Shown here: in pieces, positions 1-8,586 of the stretch
How the letters are laid out: every line of letters begins with the position of its first letter
Position numbering within the stretch: the stretch's first letter is position 1
NCBI RefSeq assembly: GCF_030296015.1
Contig: NZ_AP027368.1
Span: 1,798,001 to 1,862,000 of the forward strand
Source of the DNA: Ferrimonas sp. YFM
GTDB lineage: Bacteria; Pseudomonadota; Gammaproteobacteria; Enterobacterales; Shewanellaceae
Direction of reading: 5' to 3'
DNA: 64,000 nt
The notes under the pieces: model-generated
The model's database searches: none
Seen by the model: only the letters and a program-made list of their open reading frames with translations
What the model was told of the DNA's origin: nothing
Program-made: the position numbers and the translations under genes

Positions 1-730
1 CCTCGGTAACCGGTGCATGCTCCCATAGCACTGGGCCCCGTTTTTCGGCATGACAGCTGTAGCAGTTGTCATTGACCGAAAGCTCATTGAGGGCAAATTC
101 ACTGCTGCCTCCGTGAGGGTTATGACAGCTGATGCAACTCATCTGGCCCCAGGCCAGGGGATGGCTCGAACGCTTGTGTTTGTCGGCGGATTGCTGAGCG
201 TGGCAACTGCTGCATTGGGCGTTGATGTCAGAAACCGTGGATAGGTGGTTGTCCGCCTGGTGAACGGAGTGACAGGAGGTGCAGCTTAACTCCTCCATCT
301 GGTGGGTGCTGCCATGCCAGTCATGGGACTGAGAGTCGCTGTGACAACCCAGACAGACACTGTTCTGGCTCTGTGCACTGAGCTGGCTGTCCGAACCGAA
401 GGTGATCATCGGTTCTTTGCCGCCCCGGTTGTGTTTTCCCAGTGGGCCGTGGCAGGTCTCGCATTGTAGCTCGGCCATGGGAGAGCCGGGTGAGAAGGTG
501 TCACCATGGGCACTGGAGAAGATCGCCATGACCTGATCACTCTTGCGGTGACATGTCAGGCAGGTATCTGCCCCCTTCTTGGAGTATTGCCCCTGTTCGA
601 ATTTCTTAACAAGCAACTCTTCCAGTTGGGCAGAGCTCAGGTCTTGCCAAGGTGCAGCCTGTGCGGACACAGGCCCTAAGGTTACACCCGCCAAGCTGAG
701 ATAAATCAATATTTTTGGCCAGCCATGCAT
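1..730 (-). CDS. mtrA: MtrA/DmsE-family multiheme c-type cytochrome (3' end outside window)
   Basis: Periplasmic decahaem-type cytochrome that should pass electrons from the inner-membrane quinol pool to an outer-membrane porin-cytochrome complex or a terminal reductase. The 243 visible codons start at ATG 730 with a Sec signal peptide ending near AQA. They contain seven CxxCH motifs (CLTCH, CETCH, CLGCH, CTSCH, CSSCH, CISCH, CYSCH). Stretches such as KGADTCLTCH, CETCHGPLGKH and KRSSHPLAW closely recall Shewanella MtrA, which has ten haems in about 330 residues, so about three haems lie beyond base 1. DmsE and MtrD are close paralogues and cannot be excluded. The gene is divergent from the Crp-like regulator at 1312. 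Family assignment is firm; the exact paralogue is inference. Confidence 0.88.
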   Translation of the reverse strand, partial: MHGWPKILIYLSLAGVTLGPVSAQAAPWQDLSSAQLEELLVKKFEQGQYSKKGADTCLTCHRKSDQVMAIFSSAHGDTFSPGSPMAELQCETCHGPLGKHNRGGKEPMITFGSDSQLSAQSQNSVCLGCHSDSQSHDWHGSTHQMEELSCTSCHSVHQADNHLSTVSDINAQCSSCHAQQSADKHKRSSHPLAWGQMSCISCHNPHGGSSEFALNELSVNDNCYSCHAEKRGPVLWEHAPVTE

Positions 731-1311
731 ACGAATTATTGCTCCCGATATGGACTCAACAGGTCCTTCTTTCGTAAAAGTGCTCTCAATTTCCGCGGGT
801 AAATGGTTTCAATAGGACCCAATGTTCCGGGCCAACTCAAACCCTGACTCAGTTGCCTTTAGGGCAATCTTCCTCGGTTAAGTGACAGCTCCCCCAGGTA
901 GCCTTTTCACTAAGCGTTCTGGTTAGGTTCATTGAAACAAAGTCAGATGTTGAAAACCTTTATATGGATATAAAAGAGCAATGAACAAAACGTGATCCGG
1001 CCAACATAAATGTGAATCTCTTTAACGATATTGAGACCGTTTATCAGTAAAGACTGCCCGGCCACATCGCTGGCGCATATTAGTCTGAATCTCTATGCGC
1101 GCAGGACATTATGGCTCGCAAAGCCAGGTGTGGCCTTAATGTGTGGCAGCTCAAAAGTGAAGAAATTAGCTCAAAAACTTTTTGTTTCATGGCCGGTTGG
1201 CGTGTTAGCGTGAATTTGAGTTGTGGGCAATGGTCAACCATTGAAACCTGGCCTGGCTGTTAAGCCATGCCCATGCAAGACTTTGAATAATCTAAAAAAT
1301 TGGTGGTTAAG
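731..1311. other. Intergenic region between cytochrome and Crp-like gene
   Basis: This 581-bp AT-richer region separates two divergent genes and must hold both promoters. No convincing ORF is present; a 60-codon frame at 1031-1213 has no ribosome-binding site or recognisable sequence. I did not find a clean CRP (TGTGA-N6-TCACA) or FNR (TTGAT-N4-ATCAA) palindrome. Confidence 0.5.
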
Positions 1312-2121
1312 ATGGTCCAGGCCCTGTCACTAGATAACACGATGAAGCGAAGCACCAGCTTGTTTTTTCCTCGCTGTGTTAGTGAGGAACTGGAGAGGTT
1401 TATATTAGACAATGGAGAACTTCGAACGCTGTCAAAGGGCTCCGGTGTCTCTAAGCAAACTCTTCTGAATAATTTTATCTATGTGAAGAACGGTCTGGTG
1501 TTTTATAAAAAACGAACTAATAACTACACCAAGCCAAAGTTTTCAACCATTATCCCCTCTGGCCGACTCACTGATTATCATCTCATCCTGGAAAATAGCT
1601 GCACTTGTTGTAAAGGTATTGAATCTGCCCGTGACAGTGATGTATTGATCATCAATAAGGCCGTTATAAAAAACCTGATGAAAACTGATGTAAATCTTTT
1701 CTCTCAATTTATGATGGATGCCGTGTATCACACGGAAAGACAGACGGCATTAGCAGTGTTTCTGTTGACGGCATCACCAAAAGAGAAGTTGGTTAAGTTT
1801 CTATTTGATGCGTTAACAACATTTGGCAACCAGTTTAATTCCGCCTGGATGGAGGTGGACATCAAACTGACGCGAGAGGAGATCGCCAACGCCCTTCACG
1901 TGAGTGTGATTAAGCTGGACCTTATGCTGGGTGAGTTGAAGAAGGAGCAAAAGTTAAAGCGGGTCAATAACAAGCTTTGCATTCACCACTCGGTGTTTGA
2001 AGATCTGTCCCCCTGTCCTTTGGGGCGAGAGGATGCAACCGGGTGTCAGTCTAACAACCTGCTTAAGTACAAGCAGAAGAACATGATCTCTGCCATCAAC
2101 AGTGTCTCATTTGATGAGTGA
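1312..2121 (+). CDS. Crp/Fnr-like transcriptional regulator
   Basis: Probable DNA-binding regulator of about 269 aa. The N-terminal 150 residues fit a degenerate cyclic-nucleotide-binding-type sensory fold. A winged helix-turn-helix follows near residues 185-225 (LTREEIANALHVS, then a KxLKR wing). A cysteine cluster, SCTCC, sits in the sensory half near residue 100; it is not the canonical FNR N-terminal cluster, and iron-sulfur or haem binding would be speculation. ATG 1312 is preceded by GGTGG; TTG 1300, GTG 1303 and ATG 1342 are alternatives. It is divergent from the MtrA-like cytochrome, so control of that cytochrome is a reasonable guess. Base composition is more AT-rich than the neighbours. 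The C-terminal 45 residues beyond the wing are unusual. Confidence 0.7.
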   Translation: MVQALSLDNTMKRSTSLFFPRCVSEELERFILDNGELRTLSKGSGVSKQTLLNNFIYVKNGLVFYKKRTNNYTKPKFSTIIPSGRLTDYHLILENSCTCCKGIESARDSDVLIINKAVIKNLMKTDVNLFSQFMMDAVYHTERQTALAVFLLTASPKEKLVKFLFDALTTFGNQFNSAWMEVDIKLTREEIANALHVSVIKLDLMLGELKKEQKLKRVNNKLCIHHSVFEDLSPCPLGREDATGCQSNNLLKYKQKNMISAINSVSFDE

Positions 2122-2816
2122 CCGCCTGAACATTTGTTGCATGTTAACCGCATGATTTTAATGGGAACGATGAGCAGGGAGGCAGGCTATCCAGCTCCCG
2201 AGGCATTGAGCCGGTAAGGGGGCTGTTGGGGATTGCTGTTTAGCACCCGTCAAAGTCAGGCTGAGGCCGGGTGATTTTGACGGCGATACGCTGAGTCGTA
2301 AGAACGGCTTTGGGTCAAAGTGGCCTTGCAGGGCGCAGCCACCTTTATGACTAGTCCCATTCACTCGAAACGTCGCCAATTTTGTGGCGTTTCATTCGTC
2401 TTTGCTCTTTCTGTTTATGAAAACGTGGCAAGTGTTCTTCGTCGTCCCTCTTTCGGTTTTGGCGTTTCTGGCTTGGAGGGTCAAGCCACTCCTTCGGTAG
2501 CGGTTTCATGAGTATCTCAACTTGGAGTCATTTCGCCGTTATTGTGGCTGCTCAAGTCTAAAAAACAAACAAAGTTATTTTTGTCGACAGAACAAAATCT
2601 GTTTGTCTTAATTGAGATCTGCAGCCGCTGTGGTATGTCCCGTCACTTTATGACCCGGGTTTGCGGTTCGCCGGGTTTATGAAACAACCCGGGCTAGCCA
2701 CAAGAGATCGGTGCACCGCGCAACTCAGTCATGAGTGTATGGCAGATGTGAAGAAAGAGGATTTATCCATAACATGGTAAATTCGTCTGTTTAGTTGATT
2801 GTTATAGGAAAACTCT
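2122..2816. other. Intergenic region with an inverted repeat
   Basis: No supported gene in 695 bp. Overlapping small frames at 2158-2379 (minus) and 2320-2511 (plus) lack ribosome-binding sites and known motifs. An 8-bp perfect inverted repeat, CCCGGGTT at 2654-2661 and AACCCGGG at 2686-2693, lies about 125 bp upstream of the small membrane gene and could be a hairpin or operator. No riboswitch was recognised. Confidence 0.4.
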
Positions 2817-2984
2817 ATGCTGCTTTCTCCCCTTTCCCTGGCTAATGGCGGTGTGGCAGTGATGGTCACCTTGATTGCCAATATCGTCATTCACATTCTG
2901 TTTGCTGCGGGAGTGTATCGTTTTGCCCAGAAAGGAGAGGTGGAGGGCCGTCGCACCTGGTTTGTCGGCCCTCAATCAGCCTAG
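2817..2984 (+). CDS. Small single-pass membrane protein (55 aa)
   Basis: Short ORF of 55 codons beginning MLLSPLSLANGG and ending at TAG 2984. It has an AGGA Shine-Dalgarno at 2806-2809, seven bases before ATG. Residues about 12-35 form one hydrophobic transmembrane helix (VAVMVTLIANIVIHILFAAG), followed by a basic/charged cytoplasmic-type tail (VYRFAQKGEVEGRR). The ORF stops about 30 bp from the convergent response-regulator gene. Function unknown. The well-placed ribosome-binding site and membrane-protein pattern favour a real gene. Confidence 0.6.
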   Translation: MLLSPLSLANGGVAVMVTLIANIVIHILFAAGVYRFAQKGEVEGRRTWFVGPQSA

Positions 2985-3014
2985 GCGATGGGATAGGCCC
3001 AAAGAGCCTGGACC

Positions 3015-3614
3015 CTATTTGCGGTTTCGTCCCACCAGAAACGCCAGTTCGGCGGCATTTTTAACACCCATCTTCTTCAGCAGGTTGGCGCGGTGGATCT
3101 CTACGGTGCGCTGGGCGATAAACAGCTTGTCGCAGATCTCCTTGTTGGTTTTGCCCTCCACCACCAGTTGCATCAGCTGGTTTTCCCGCTCGGTCAGCTG
3201 GGCCACCCTGGTCTCCCAGTCACCGGCTAGGCTGTCCTCCTGCTGACGCTCCCGGGAAGCTTTGAGGCCGCGCTCGATCAGCGGCAGCAGTCGCTCTCCC
3301 TCAACCGGCTTTTCCAGAAAATCCAGTGCGCCGGCCTTGAGGGCGGCGACGGCCCGAGGCACGTTGGCGTGACCGGTGAGAATGATCACCGACAGCAGGC
3401 TGCCACGGCGGTTAAGCTCCTGCTGCAGGGCCAGGCCATCCAGGCCCGGCATCTCAATGTCCAGGATGGCCACGCCCACCTGGTCCGGATCCATGGCGTT
3501 GAGAAAGGCGTCGGCGCAGTCGAAGCCCTCGGCCTGCATCCCTTTGGCCTCCAGCATCCATTGCAGGGATTCTCTGACGTCCCTGTCATCATCAACCAGA
3601 AAGATGGCGCTCAT
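3015..3614 (-). CDS. FixJ/NarL-type response regulator (TtrR-like)
   Basis: 199-aa two-component response regulator. The receiver domain (1-120) has the acidic pocket DDD at 8-10, phospho-acceptor Asp52 in LDIEMPG, the conserved Thr in ILTGHA and Lys in LEKP. A LuxR-type helix-turn-helix follows (about 138-195; LTEREN, NKEICDKL, RTVEIHRANLLKKMGVKN). This architecture matches FixJ and the tetrathionate regulator TtrR. Its ATG overlaps the TGA of the upstream kinase gene by four bases (ATGA), so the two are co-transcribed and translationally coupled, and the kinase is its likely partner. Targets are unknown; no ttrBCA genes are in the window. Confidence 0.88.
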   Translation of the reverse strand: MSAIFLVDDDRDVRESLQWMLEAKGMQAEGFDCADAFLNAMDPDQVGVAILDIEMPGLDGLALQQELNRRGSLLSVIILTGHANVPRAVAALKAGALDFLEKPVEGERLLPLIERGLKASRERQQEDSLAGDWETRVAQLTERENQLMQLVVEGKTNKEICDKLFIAQRTVEIHRANLLKKMGVKNAAELAFLVGRNRK

Positions 3615-5377
3615 GGTGTACTCCTAAGGGGGAAATGGCAGATAAGGGCCAGGCCGGGCTGTTGTCGCTGGGCTTCGATGCGACCATGGTGTTCCTCGAC
3701 GATGCGTTTGCAGATGGTCATGCCCAGCCCCAGGCCTTCCGGCTTGTCGCTTTCAAAGGGCAGGAACAGCCGGGCCAGCTTGTCGTCGCTGAGTCCGGGC
3801 CCGCGGTCACGCACCGACAGACACAGTTCATCGCCTGAGTGGGTGAGGGCGATCTCAAGCTGCCGCTGCTCCTGTGGCAGGCTCAGCATCGCCTCCATGC
3901 CGTTACGCATCAGGTTGACCAGCACCTGCTGCAGCAGGGTGGGGTCGCCGGTAATTACTCCGGCTGAAACGGGCTCCCTGAGCTCAATCTGGCAGCGGTT
4001 ATGGCGGCAGTCCGGCGCCATCAGCGCCAGGGTTTCGTTCACCAGAATGGATAGATCAACCGGTTCCTGGCGGCTGGAACGGGCGCAGAACTCCCGCAGT
4101 TTGCGGATGATCTCCCGGGCGCGATCGGTCTGATCGGCGATGCGCTCCAGCCCCTGGTTAAGGGCGCTCTTATCCAGAGGATCCGAGTCCAGCCGGTATT
4201 GGCAGCCCTGGGTGAGGTAACGGATGCTGGCCAGGGGCTGGTTCAGTTCGTGGGCGATGCCGGAGGCCATCTCGCCGGTCAGCAGCACCCTTTGAGCCTT
4301 ATAGAACCCGCGCTGTTGTTGCTCAAGCTCCTCCTGGGTTTGGCGGTGGTCGGCCATCTCCTGTCGAAGCTGCGCCGTTCTGCGGGTCACCATGGCCCGC
4401 ACCCGCAGGTGGTGAACATAGCCGAGCATCAGCAGCGCCGCCAACCCCAGCAGGTAAGGGGTGACCTGGGGCCAGAACTCTCGCCAGTCGGCGTCGAATG
4501 GCCACAGGCGAATCTCTTTAAGCAGGGCATAGACATGGCTGTCGTCCACCGGCACCGTCCATCCCTCGTAGCGGCCGGCAATGGCGGCTGGGTTGGTGGG
4601 GTAGAGATCCAGTAACAGCCGGGTGACCTGGGCCGCCAGGCGATTGCTGGTGTGCCCCATCTTGGACAGAGAGGAGTAGGGGTAGAGCTGAGTGCTGCTG
4701 GCGCAGGGACCGTCGGTATCCCGGGCCAGCGCGACCGTGAGTTCTCCCCTGGGCAACTGGCCGCTGTTTTCCATATGTTCCAGCAGGCAGGTGGGCACGA
4801 TGGCCGCATCGGCACTGCCGCTGAGTACCTGATGCAACAGCTTGGACTGGGGAAAACCGACGAACTTGAGGTAGGGGAAGTCGCTCAGTGGTGCCAGACC
4901 CTGTTGGTCCAGCTCCCGCCAGAAGGCGATAAAGCCGCCAAACGCCTGTTGGCTCACCGACACCAGTTGTTTGGATCGCAGGGCCTGTAGGCTGCCTATT
5001 TGCTGACTCTTGCGGGTGACGATGGCCGAACCCACCGCAAACGCAGGGTCGCGCCCGCCAAGGGGTTTCAAGCTCAGCAACTGACTGGAGCCATGGCGCT
5101 GCTTGAGCTGCAACGATTTGACCGCGTTACCGATAAAGAAGTCGAAGGACTGATGCTGTACCAGCCGGTCCACCTGGTGGGGACGCAGGGCCAGCAACAC
5201 CAGTTTGTGCTCCTCCAGATGGGCATTGAGGTAGTCCACCGTGGGCTGCCATCTTTGACGCACCTTATCGGGGGCGTCGAATGCCAGTACCGCCAGGCGC
5301 ACCTGCTCTCGGGCCAGGACCTGGGGCGCAGTCAGTAACAGGGCAAAACAAACAAGGGTTATCAATCGGCTAATCAC
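3611..5377 (-). CDS. TtrS-like sensor histidine kinase with PhnD-like periplasmic domain
   Basis: Membrane sensor kinase of about 588 aa from GTG 5377, chosen because a signal-anchor follows at once (SRLITLVCFALLLTAPQVLA). GTG 5449 upstream would add 24 unlikely residues. Residues about 25-290 resemble the PhnD/ABC-substrate-binding fold used by the tetrathionate sensor TtrS. A transmembrane helix follows near 305-325, then a coiled coil, an H-box (GIAHELNQPLASI, His near 373), an N-box (NLMRNGMEAM), G1 (VRDRGPGLSD) and G2 (GLGLGMTICKRIVEEH). All catalytic boxes are present. The ligand may be a sulfur oxyanion, but TtrS-type kinases also occur away from tetrathionate reductase, so the signal is uncertain. 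Confidence 0.82.
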   Translation of the reverse strand: MISRLITLVCFALLLTAPQVLAREQVRLAVLAFDAPDKVRQRWQPTVDYLNAHLEEHKLVLLALRPHQVDRLVQHQSFDFFIGNAVKSLQLKQRHGSSQLLSLKPLGGRDPAFAVGSAIVTRKSQQIGSLQALRSKQLVSVSQQAFGGFIAFWRELDQQGLAPLSDFPYLKFVGFPQSKLLHQVLSGSADAAIVPTCLLEHMENSGQLPRGELTVALARDTDGPCASSTQLYPYSSLSKMGHTSNRLAAQVTRLLLDLYPTNPAAIAGRYEGWTVPVDDSHVYALLKEIRLWPFDADWREFWPQVTPYLLGLAALLMLGYVHHLRVRAMVTRRTAQLRQEMADHRQTQEELEQQQRGFYKAQRVLLTGEMASGIAHELNQPLASIRYLTQGCQYRLDSDPLDKSALNQGLERIADQTDRAREIIRKLREFCARSSRQEPVDLSILVNETLALMAPDCRHNRCQIELREPVSAGVITGDPTLLQQVLVNLMRNGMEAMLSLPQEQRQLEIALTHSGDELCLSVRDRGPGLSDDKLARLFLPFESDKPEGLGLGMTICKRIVEEHHGRIEAQRQQPGLALICHFPLRSTP

Positions 5378-5660
5378 GGTATCTCGCTGCAGTATTTCGA
5401 CAGGCACAGTGTAGTTGCAGCCAAGGGAGGGGAGTGTGAGTTGGCTCACCTAAACGGGCGACATACGGAAAACCACTATATCGACTCCGGGAGGCCTTTG
5501 TTGAACTGTTAACAGGCCCAGGGCGCCGCTTCCAGATTCGAACTCCGGGAGGGTGGCCGCTCCAGGTAGGGACGCCAGGAAGCCGTTTTTTTACAGTCAA
5601 ATTGCAAACAGATAATTAAATGACCCAAGCCCGGGCCTGGCGGCCCGCTGAGGAAGAGTG

Positions 5661-6692
5661 ATGAAACTAACACCCGTTGTACTAGGTATGCTGGCCGGTC
5701 TGGCCAGCGTTGGCGTTCAGGCGAGCGAGATGCAGTTTTACGGTCGTATCGACTACTCTGTGACCAACAGTGATTCCGGTTCCGCCACCCATGATGGCAA
5801 GTCCGGCACCATCCTGGAGAACAACTTCACCCGTGTGGGGATTCGTGGCGAAGTGCCCGTCAACGATGCACTGGCGTTCTTCTATCGGATAGAGCTGGGC
5901 GTCAATGGTGATGACCAGGATGGCAAGACCGTTTCTTCCCGTCCTACTTACGCCGGTTTGAAGCACAGCACCTTCGGCTCCCTGGCGTTCGGCCGCATCG
6001 ACCCGGTATTCAAGATGTCCAAGGGCTTTGCCGACGCTTTTGACAACTACAGCCTGAAGCACGACCGTCTGTTTGCCGGTGACAAGCGTCACGGCGACTC
6101 CCTGGAGTACCGCACCGCCAAGTTCAGCGGTCTGCAGTTTGGCCTGAGCTACCTGCTGGAAGATGACTACTACAGCGACGACGATCCCCGTAAAGACAAC
6201 GGTAACTACCAGCTGGCGCTGACCTACGGCGACAAGAAGTTCAAGCACGGTAACCTCTACCTGGCCGCGGCCTACAGCGACGGCATCGAAGACATCGAAG
6301 CGACCCGTGTTGTGGCTCACTACAAGATGAACGACTGGACTTTCGGCACCATCATGCAGCAGTCCGAACTGGTGAACCCCAATGCCGCCGGTTACGGTGA
6401 CCGCGAGGGTTTCGGCTACATCGTCAGCACCACCTATCAGATGGGGGGCTGGAAACTGAAAGCCCAGTACGGTGAGGATGACTCCGGTACCGGTAAGATC
6501 GCCGGCCGTGTCTACGGCAAGCTGGGCGGCCAGGCCGACGTGGTACCCACCGTCAGCCAGTGGGCCGTGGGAGCGGAGTACCGCTTCACCAAGCAGCTGA
6601 GACTGCACACCGAACTGGGTCAGTTCAGCGTAGATGAATACAGCGAGTTCGACGACACCATCACCAGCGTCGGCCTGCGTTACGACTTCTAA
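5661..6692 (+). CDS. Gram-negative general porin
   Basis: 343-aa outer-membrane trimeric porin for passive diffusion of small solutes. It has a signal peptide ending VQASE, then a first strand MQFYGRIDYS. Alternating amphipathic strands include RVGIRGE and YAGLKHSTFGSLAFGRID, the usual loop-3 region. The last residues, VGLRYDF, end in the C-terminal Phe that the BAM machinery recognises. Start ATG 5661 has AGGAAGAG six bases upstream; GTG 5658 is less likely. Length and layout match Porin_4/OmpC-like proteins of Shewanella and Vibrio. The gene stands alone and is followed by a terminator. Confidence 0.9.
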   Translation: MKLTPVVLGMLAGLASVGVQASEMQFYGRIDYSVTNSDSGSATHDGKSGTILENNFTRVGIRGEVPVNDALAFFYRIELGVNGDDQDGKTVSSRPTYAGLKHSTFGSLAFGRIDPVFKMSKGFADAFDNYSLKHDRLFAGDKRHGDSLEYRTAKFSGLQFGLSYLLEDDYYSDDDPRKDNGNYQLALTYGDKKFKHGNLYLAAAYSDGIEDIEATRVVAHYKMNDWTFGTIMQQSELVNPNAAGYGDREGFGYIVSTTYQMGGWKLKAQYGEDDSGTGKIAGRVYGKLGGQADVVPTVSQWAVGAEYRFTKQLRLHTELGQFSVDEYSEFDDTITSVGLRYDF

Positions 6693-6713
6693 CTCCCTAT
6701 AGTTTCAACTCTG

Positions 6714-6750
6714 AAGGTCCTCGCCGACTCCTGCGACGGGGCCTTTTATT
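6714..6750 (+). terminator. Probable Rho-independent terminator of the porin gene
   Basis: AAGGTCC (6714-6720) can pair with GGGCCTT (about 6739-6745, one G-U pair), followed by TTATTATTT. The stem is imperfect in its upper part. Confidence 0.6.
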
Positions 6751-6881
6751 ATTTGCCAATGCCACTAGCCCATCATCAGTTGGCCAGGTGAACGAATTCA
6801 TTACCTGTACTCCAACCTACTCATGGATGGTCATCGCTTGTATGATGAAATCTGATACTCAACCACGTTGAGGGAGAGGTT

Positions 6882-7307
6882 ATGTCAGGCTGCTGTTCGT
6901 CACCGCGCCAGGAAATTTCTTATCCGAAAAAGCATGTTTGTCCAAAGAACGGACAAGCATACGGTCAGGTATCAGCAACTACCATTAAGCACCATATCAA
7001 GGCGCCATGGGAGTGGCAGGCTAAGGAGCAGGGCTACTACTTCTGCTCTGATCCTGCCTGCGATGTGGTGTATTTCGGCCAGGATGATTCATTCATTGAA
7101 GCATCAGCGGTTCGCACGAAAGTGGGCGTTAAAGATCCATCAGGAGATGCCCTGATTTGCTACTGCTATGGCGTGACCAGAGAAGAGGCTGAGAACAACC
7201 CTCAGGTTCGGGACTTTGTGTTAGAGGAAACGAAGCAGAAGCGCTGTTCCTGCACGACCAAGAATCCTGCCGGCAATTGCTGTTTGGCCAATTTTCCAAA
7301 GAACTAA
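6882..7307 (+). CDS. CopZ N-terminal-like zinc/[2Fe-2S] protein
   Basis: 141-aa cytosolic metal protein resembling the N-terminal domain of Archaeoglobus CopZ. That domain binds one Zn and one [2Fe-2S] cluster and can reduce copper. Cysteines here are MSGCC at the start, CPKNG, FCSDPACDVVYFG (zinc-ribbon-like) and a BFD-like module, CYCYGVTREEAEN ... RCSCTTKNPAGNCCL. It lacks the C-terminal HMA copper-binding domain of full CopZ. ATG 6882 has a strong GGGAGAGG upstream. It lies 19 bp before a TPMT-like methyltransferase, probably in one operon, which suggests metal or metalloid stress. The family resemblance is clear; the function is inferred. Confidence 0.75.
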   Translation: MSGCCSSPRQEISYPKKHVCPKNGQAYGQVSATTIKHHIKAPWEWQAKEQGYYFCSDPACDVVYFGQDDSFIEASAVRTKVGVKDPSGDALICYCYGVTREEAENNPQVRDFVLEETKQKRCSCTTKNPAGNCCLANFPKN

Positions 7308-7326
7308 GGGGTTGCAGGGCATCTCT

Positions 7327-7953
7327 ATGACAGGAAAAGAGAGTGGCACTGACCAGGCTATGGCCCAAGAGGATAACCCGGCGTCACCGAAGTTTTGGGA
7401 TGTGCGATTTCGAAACAGGCGCACGCCCTGGGACGCGGCATCGACGCCATTGGCTTTGGAGCAATTCTTACAAAGTACTCAGCAGAGAGGGCGGGTTCTT
7501 ATCCCGGGATGTGGCGCAGCCTATGAGGTTCGCAGCTTTATTGATTCAGGATTCAGTGTCACTGCCATCGATTACAGTGAAGCCGCTGTAGAGCGCGCCC
7601 AAAGCGTATTGGGCGAGTTGAGCAGCGCTGTTGTCTACGGCGATTTCTTTTTGCATGAATACCCTGATCCTGTGTTCGACATCATCTATGAAAGAGCATT
7701 TCTTGCCTCTTTACCCCGTAGCCTTTGGCGGCAATATGCTGAGCGTGTCGCAGACCTGCTTCGTCCAGGCGGTTTGCTGCTTGGCTTCTTTATCCACGGC
7801 GATCAGCCTGGAGGCCCTCCGTTTTGCCTTCGCAACGAGGAACTGAACAGTCTTTTGGGCCAATGGTTTGAGCAGGTGGAAAACACCAAGATGCACTCTT
7901 CAGTCCCGGTTTTTCAGGGAAAAGAGCTCTGGGAGGTGTGGCGTCGCCGTTGA
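7327..7953 (+). CDS. TPMT-family SAM-dependent methyltransferase
   Basis: 208-aa class I methyltransferase of the thiopurine S-methyltransferase/thiol methyltransferase type. Features are an N-terminal FWDVRFRNRRTPWD, SAM motif I VLIPGCGAAYEV, the acidic motif II AIDYSEAAVERA, a GDFF segment and a C-terminal VPVFQGKELWEVWRR. Bacterial relatives methylate thiols, selenite or tellurite and can detoxify metalloids, which fits the preceding metal protein. ATG 7327 has AGGG seven bases upstream; TTG 7312 would lengthen it by five residues. Substrate unknown. Confidence 0.82.
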   Translation: MTGKESGTDQAMAQEDNPASPKFWDVRFRNRRTPWDAASTPLALEQFLQSTQQRGRVLIPGCGAAYEVRSFIDSGFSVTAIDYSEAAVERAQSVLGELSSAVVYGDFFLHEYPDPVFDIIYERAFLASLPRSLWRQYAERVADLLRPGGLLLGFFIHGDQPGGPPFCLRNEELNSLLGQWFEQVENTKMHSSVPVFQGKELWEVWRRR

Positions 7954-8057
7954 GGGATAAAACTGATTCAGCGACTTCTAACGCCACATTCCGGTCATTA
8001 GTCTCCCCCCGGAAACGGGTCAACTTCGGTCCGCCCTTTAAGGGCTTTATTAAGTTA
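7954..8057. other. Left edge of accessory island
   Basis: Short spacer between convergent genes. It contains a GCCCTT-T-AAGGGC palindrome near 8032-8045 followed by TTTATT, a possible plus-strand terminator for the methyltransferase. A GTAAC just after the stop of the next gene gives only a weak, unconvincing attC match. Confidence 0.35.
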
Positions 8058-8567
8058 CTAATATTCTAAGCAATATACTCCTGATTCACTAGCCCACTTT
8101 TTGATTTCAGCTATGATGCTATCGTCTTGAATGTAAAAAACATTCGTGTAATCCCAACTCTCAAAATAGACAGCATTAAATTCAGGTATAACCACTTTGC
8201 AGAATTTCTCTGATGAATCATTATCCCCTGCTGGCTGCAAGTAATCGAACATAGCTTCTTGAGAATTAAACTTCCTAAAACACGGGTAGCACCTTTCCCA
8301 CTTGCCTTTGAATTTAAAGTTAAGCACTTCCGTCTTTGAGGCCATGATTTTCGCGAAATTGTGTAAAGATTTATTTCTCCGCAAATGCTCTTCTTTTGAA
8401 GGAGAGTCATTTTGAAACTCTTCACGAGTGAGCCAGTGATCAAAAACCGATATTGCCACTTTTTTATAGTGAGATGAATCTTCGATGCAGTAAATTTTAA
8501 ATAATTCAGGAAATTTGGAGGTAAGCTCCTTTTGCCTATCTTTGCTTAGATTTATAAATTTACGCAT
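8058..8567 (-). CDS. Hypothetical cassette protein (169 aa)
   Basis: No family recognised. The soluble 169-aa protein is rich in Lys, Phe and Tyr and has no signal peptide or membrane helix. Coding DNA is conspicuously AT-rich compared with the flanking core genes, which indicates foreign origin. ATG 8567 has AGGA upstream. The gene sits directly downstream (in its own direction) of the left copy of the 240-bp repeat, as the PD-(D/E)XK-like gene does with the right copy. It is the outermost gene of the island. Function unknown. Confidence 0.6.
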   Translation of the reverse strand: MRKFINLSKDRQKELTSKFPELFKIYCIEDSSHYKKVAISVFDHWLTREEFQNDSPSKEEHLRRNKSLHNFAKIMASKTEVLNFKFKGKWERCYPCFRKFNSQEAMFDYLQPAGDNDSSEKFCKVVIPEFNAVYFESWDYTNVFYIQDDSIIAEIKKWASESGVYCLEY

Positions 8568-8586
8568 ATACTATCCTAGTAATTTA

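Noticed and set aside
2158-2511. Overlapping small ORFs on both strands
   Set aside because: No ribosome-binding sites, biased composition and no recognisable features.
5520-5580. tRNA T-arm-like sequence (GTTCGAATC on the minus strand)
   Set aside because: No cloverleaf can be built around it: acceptor, D and anticodon arms are missing.
7977-8060. Third attC at the left edge of the island
   Set aside because: GTAAC follows the stop of the hypothetical gene and TAACGCC occurs near 7980, but the inner arms do not pair; too weak to call.
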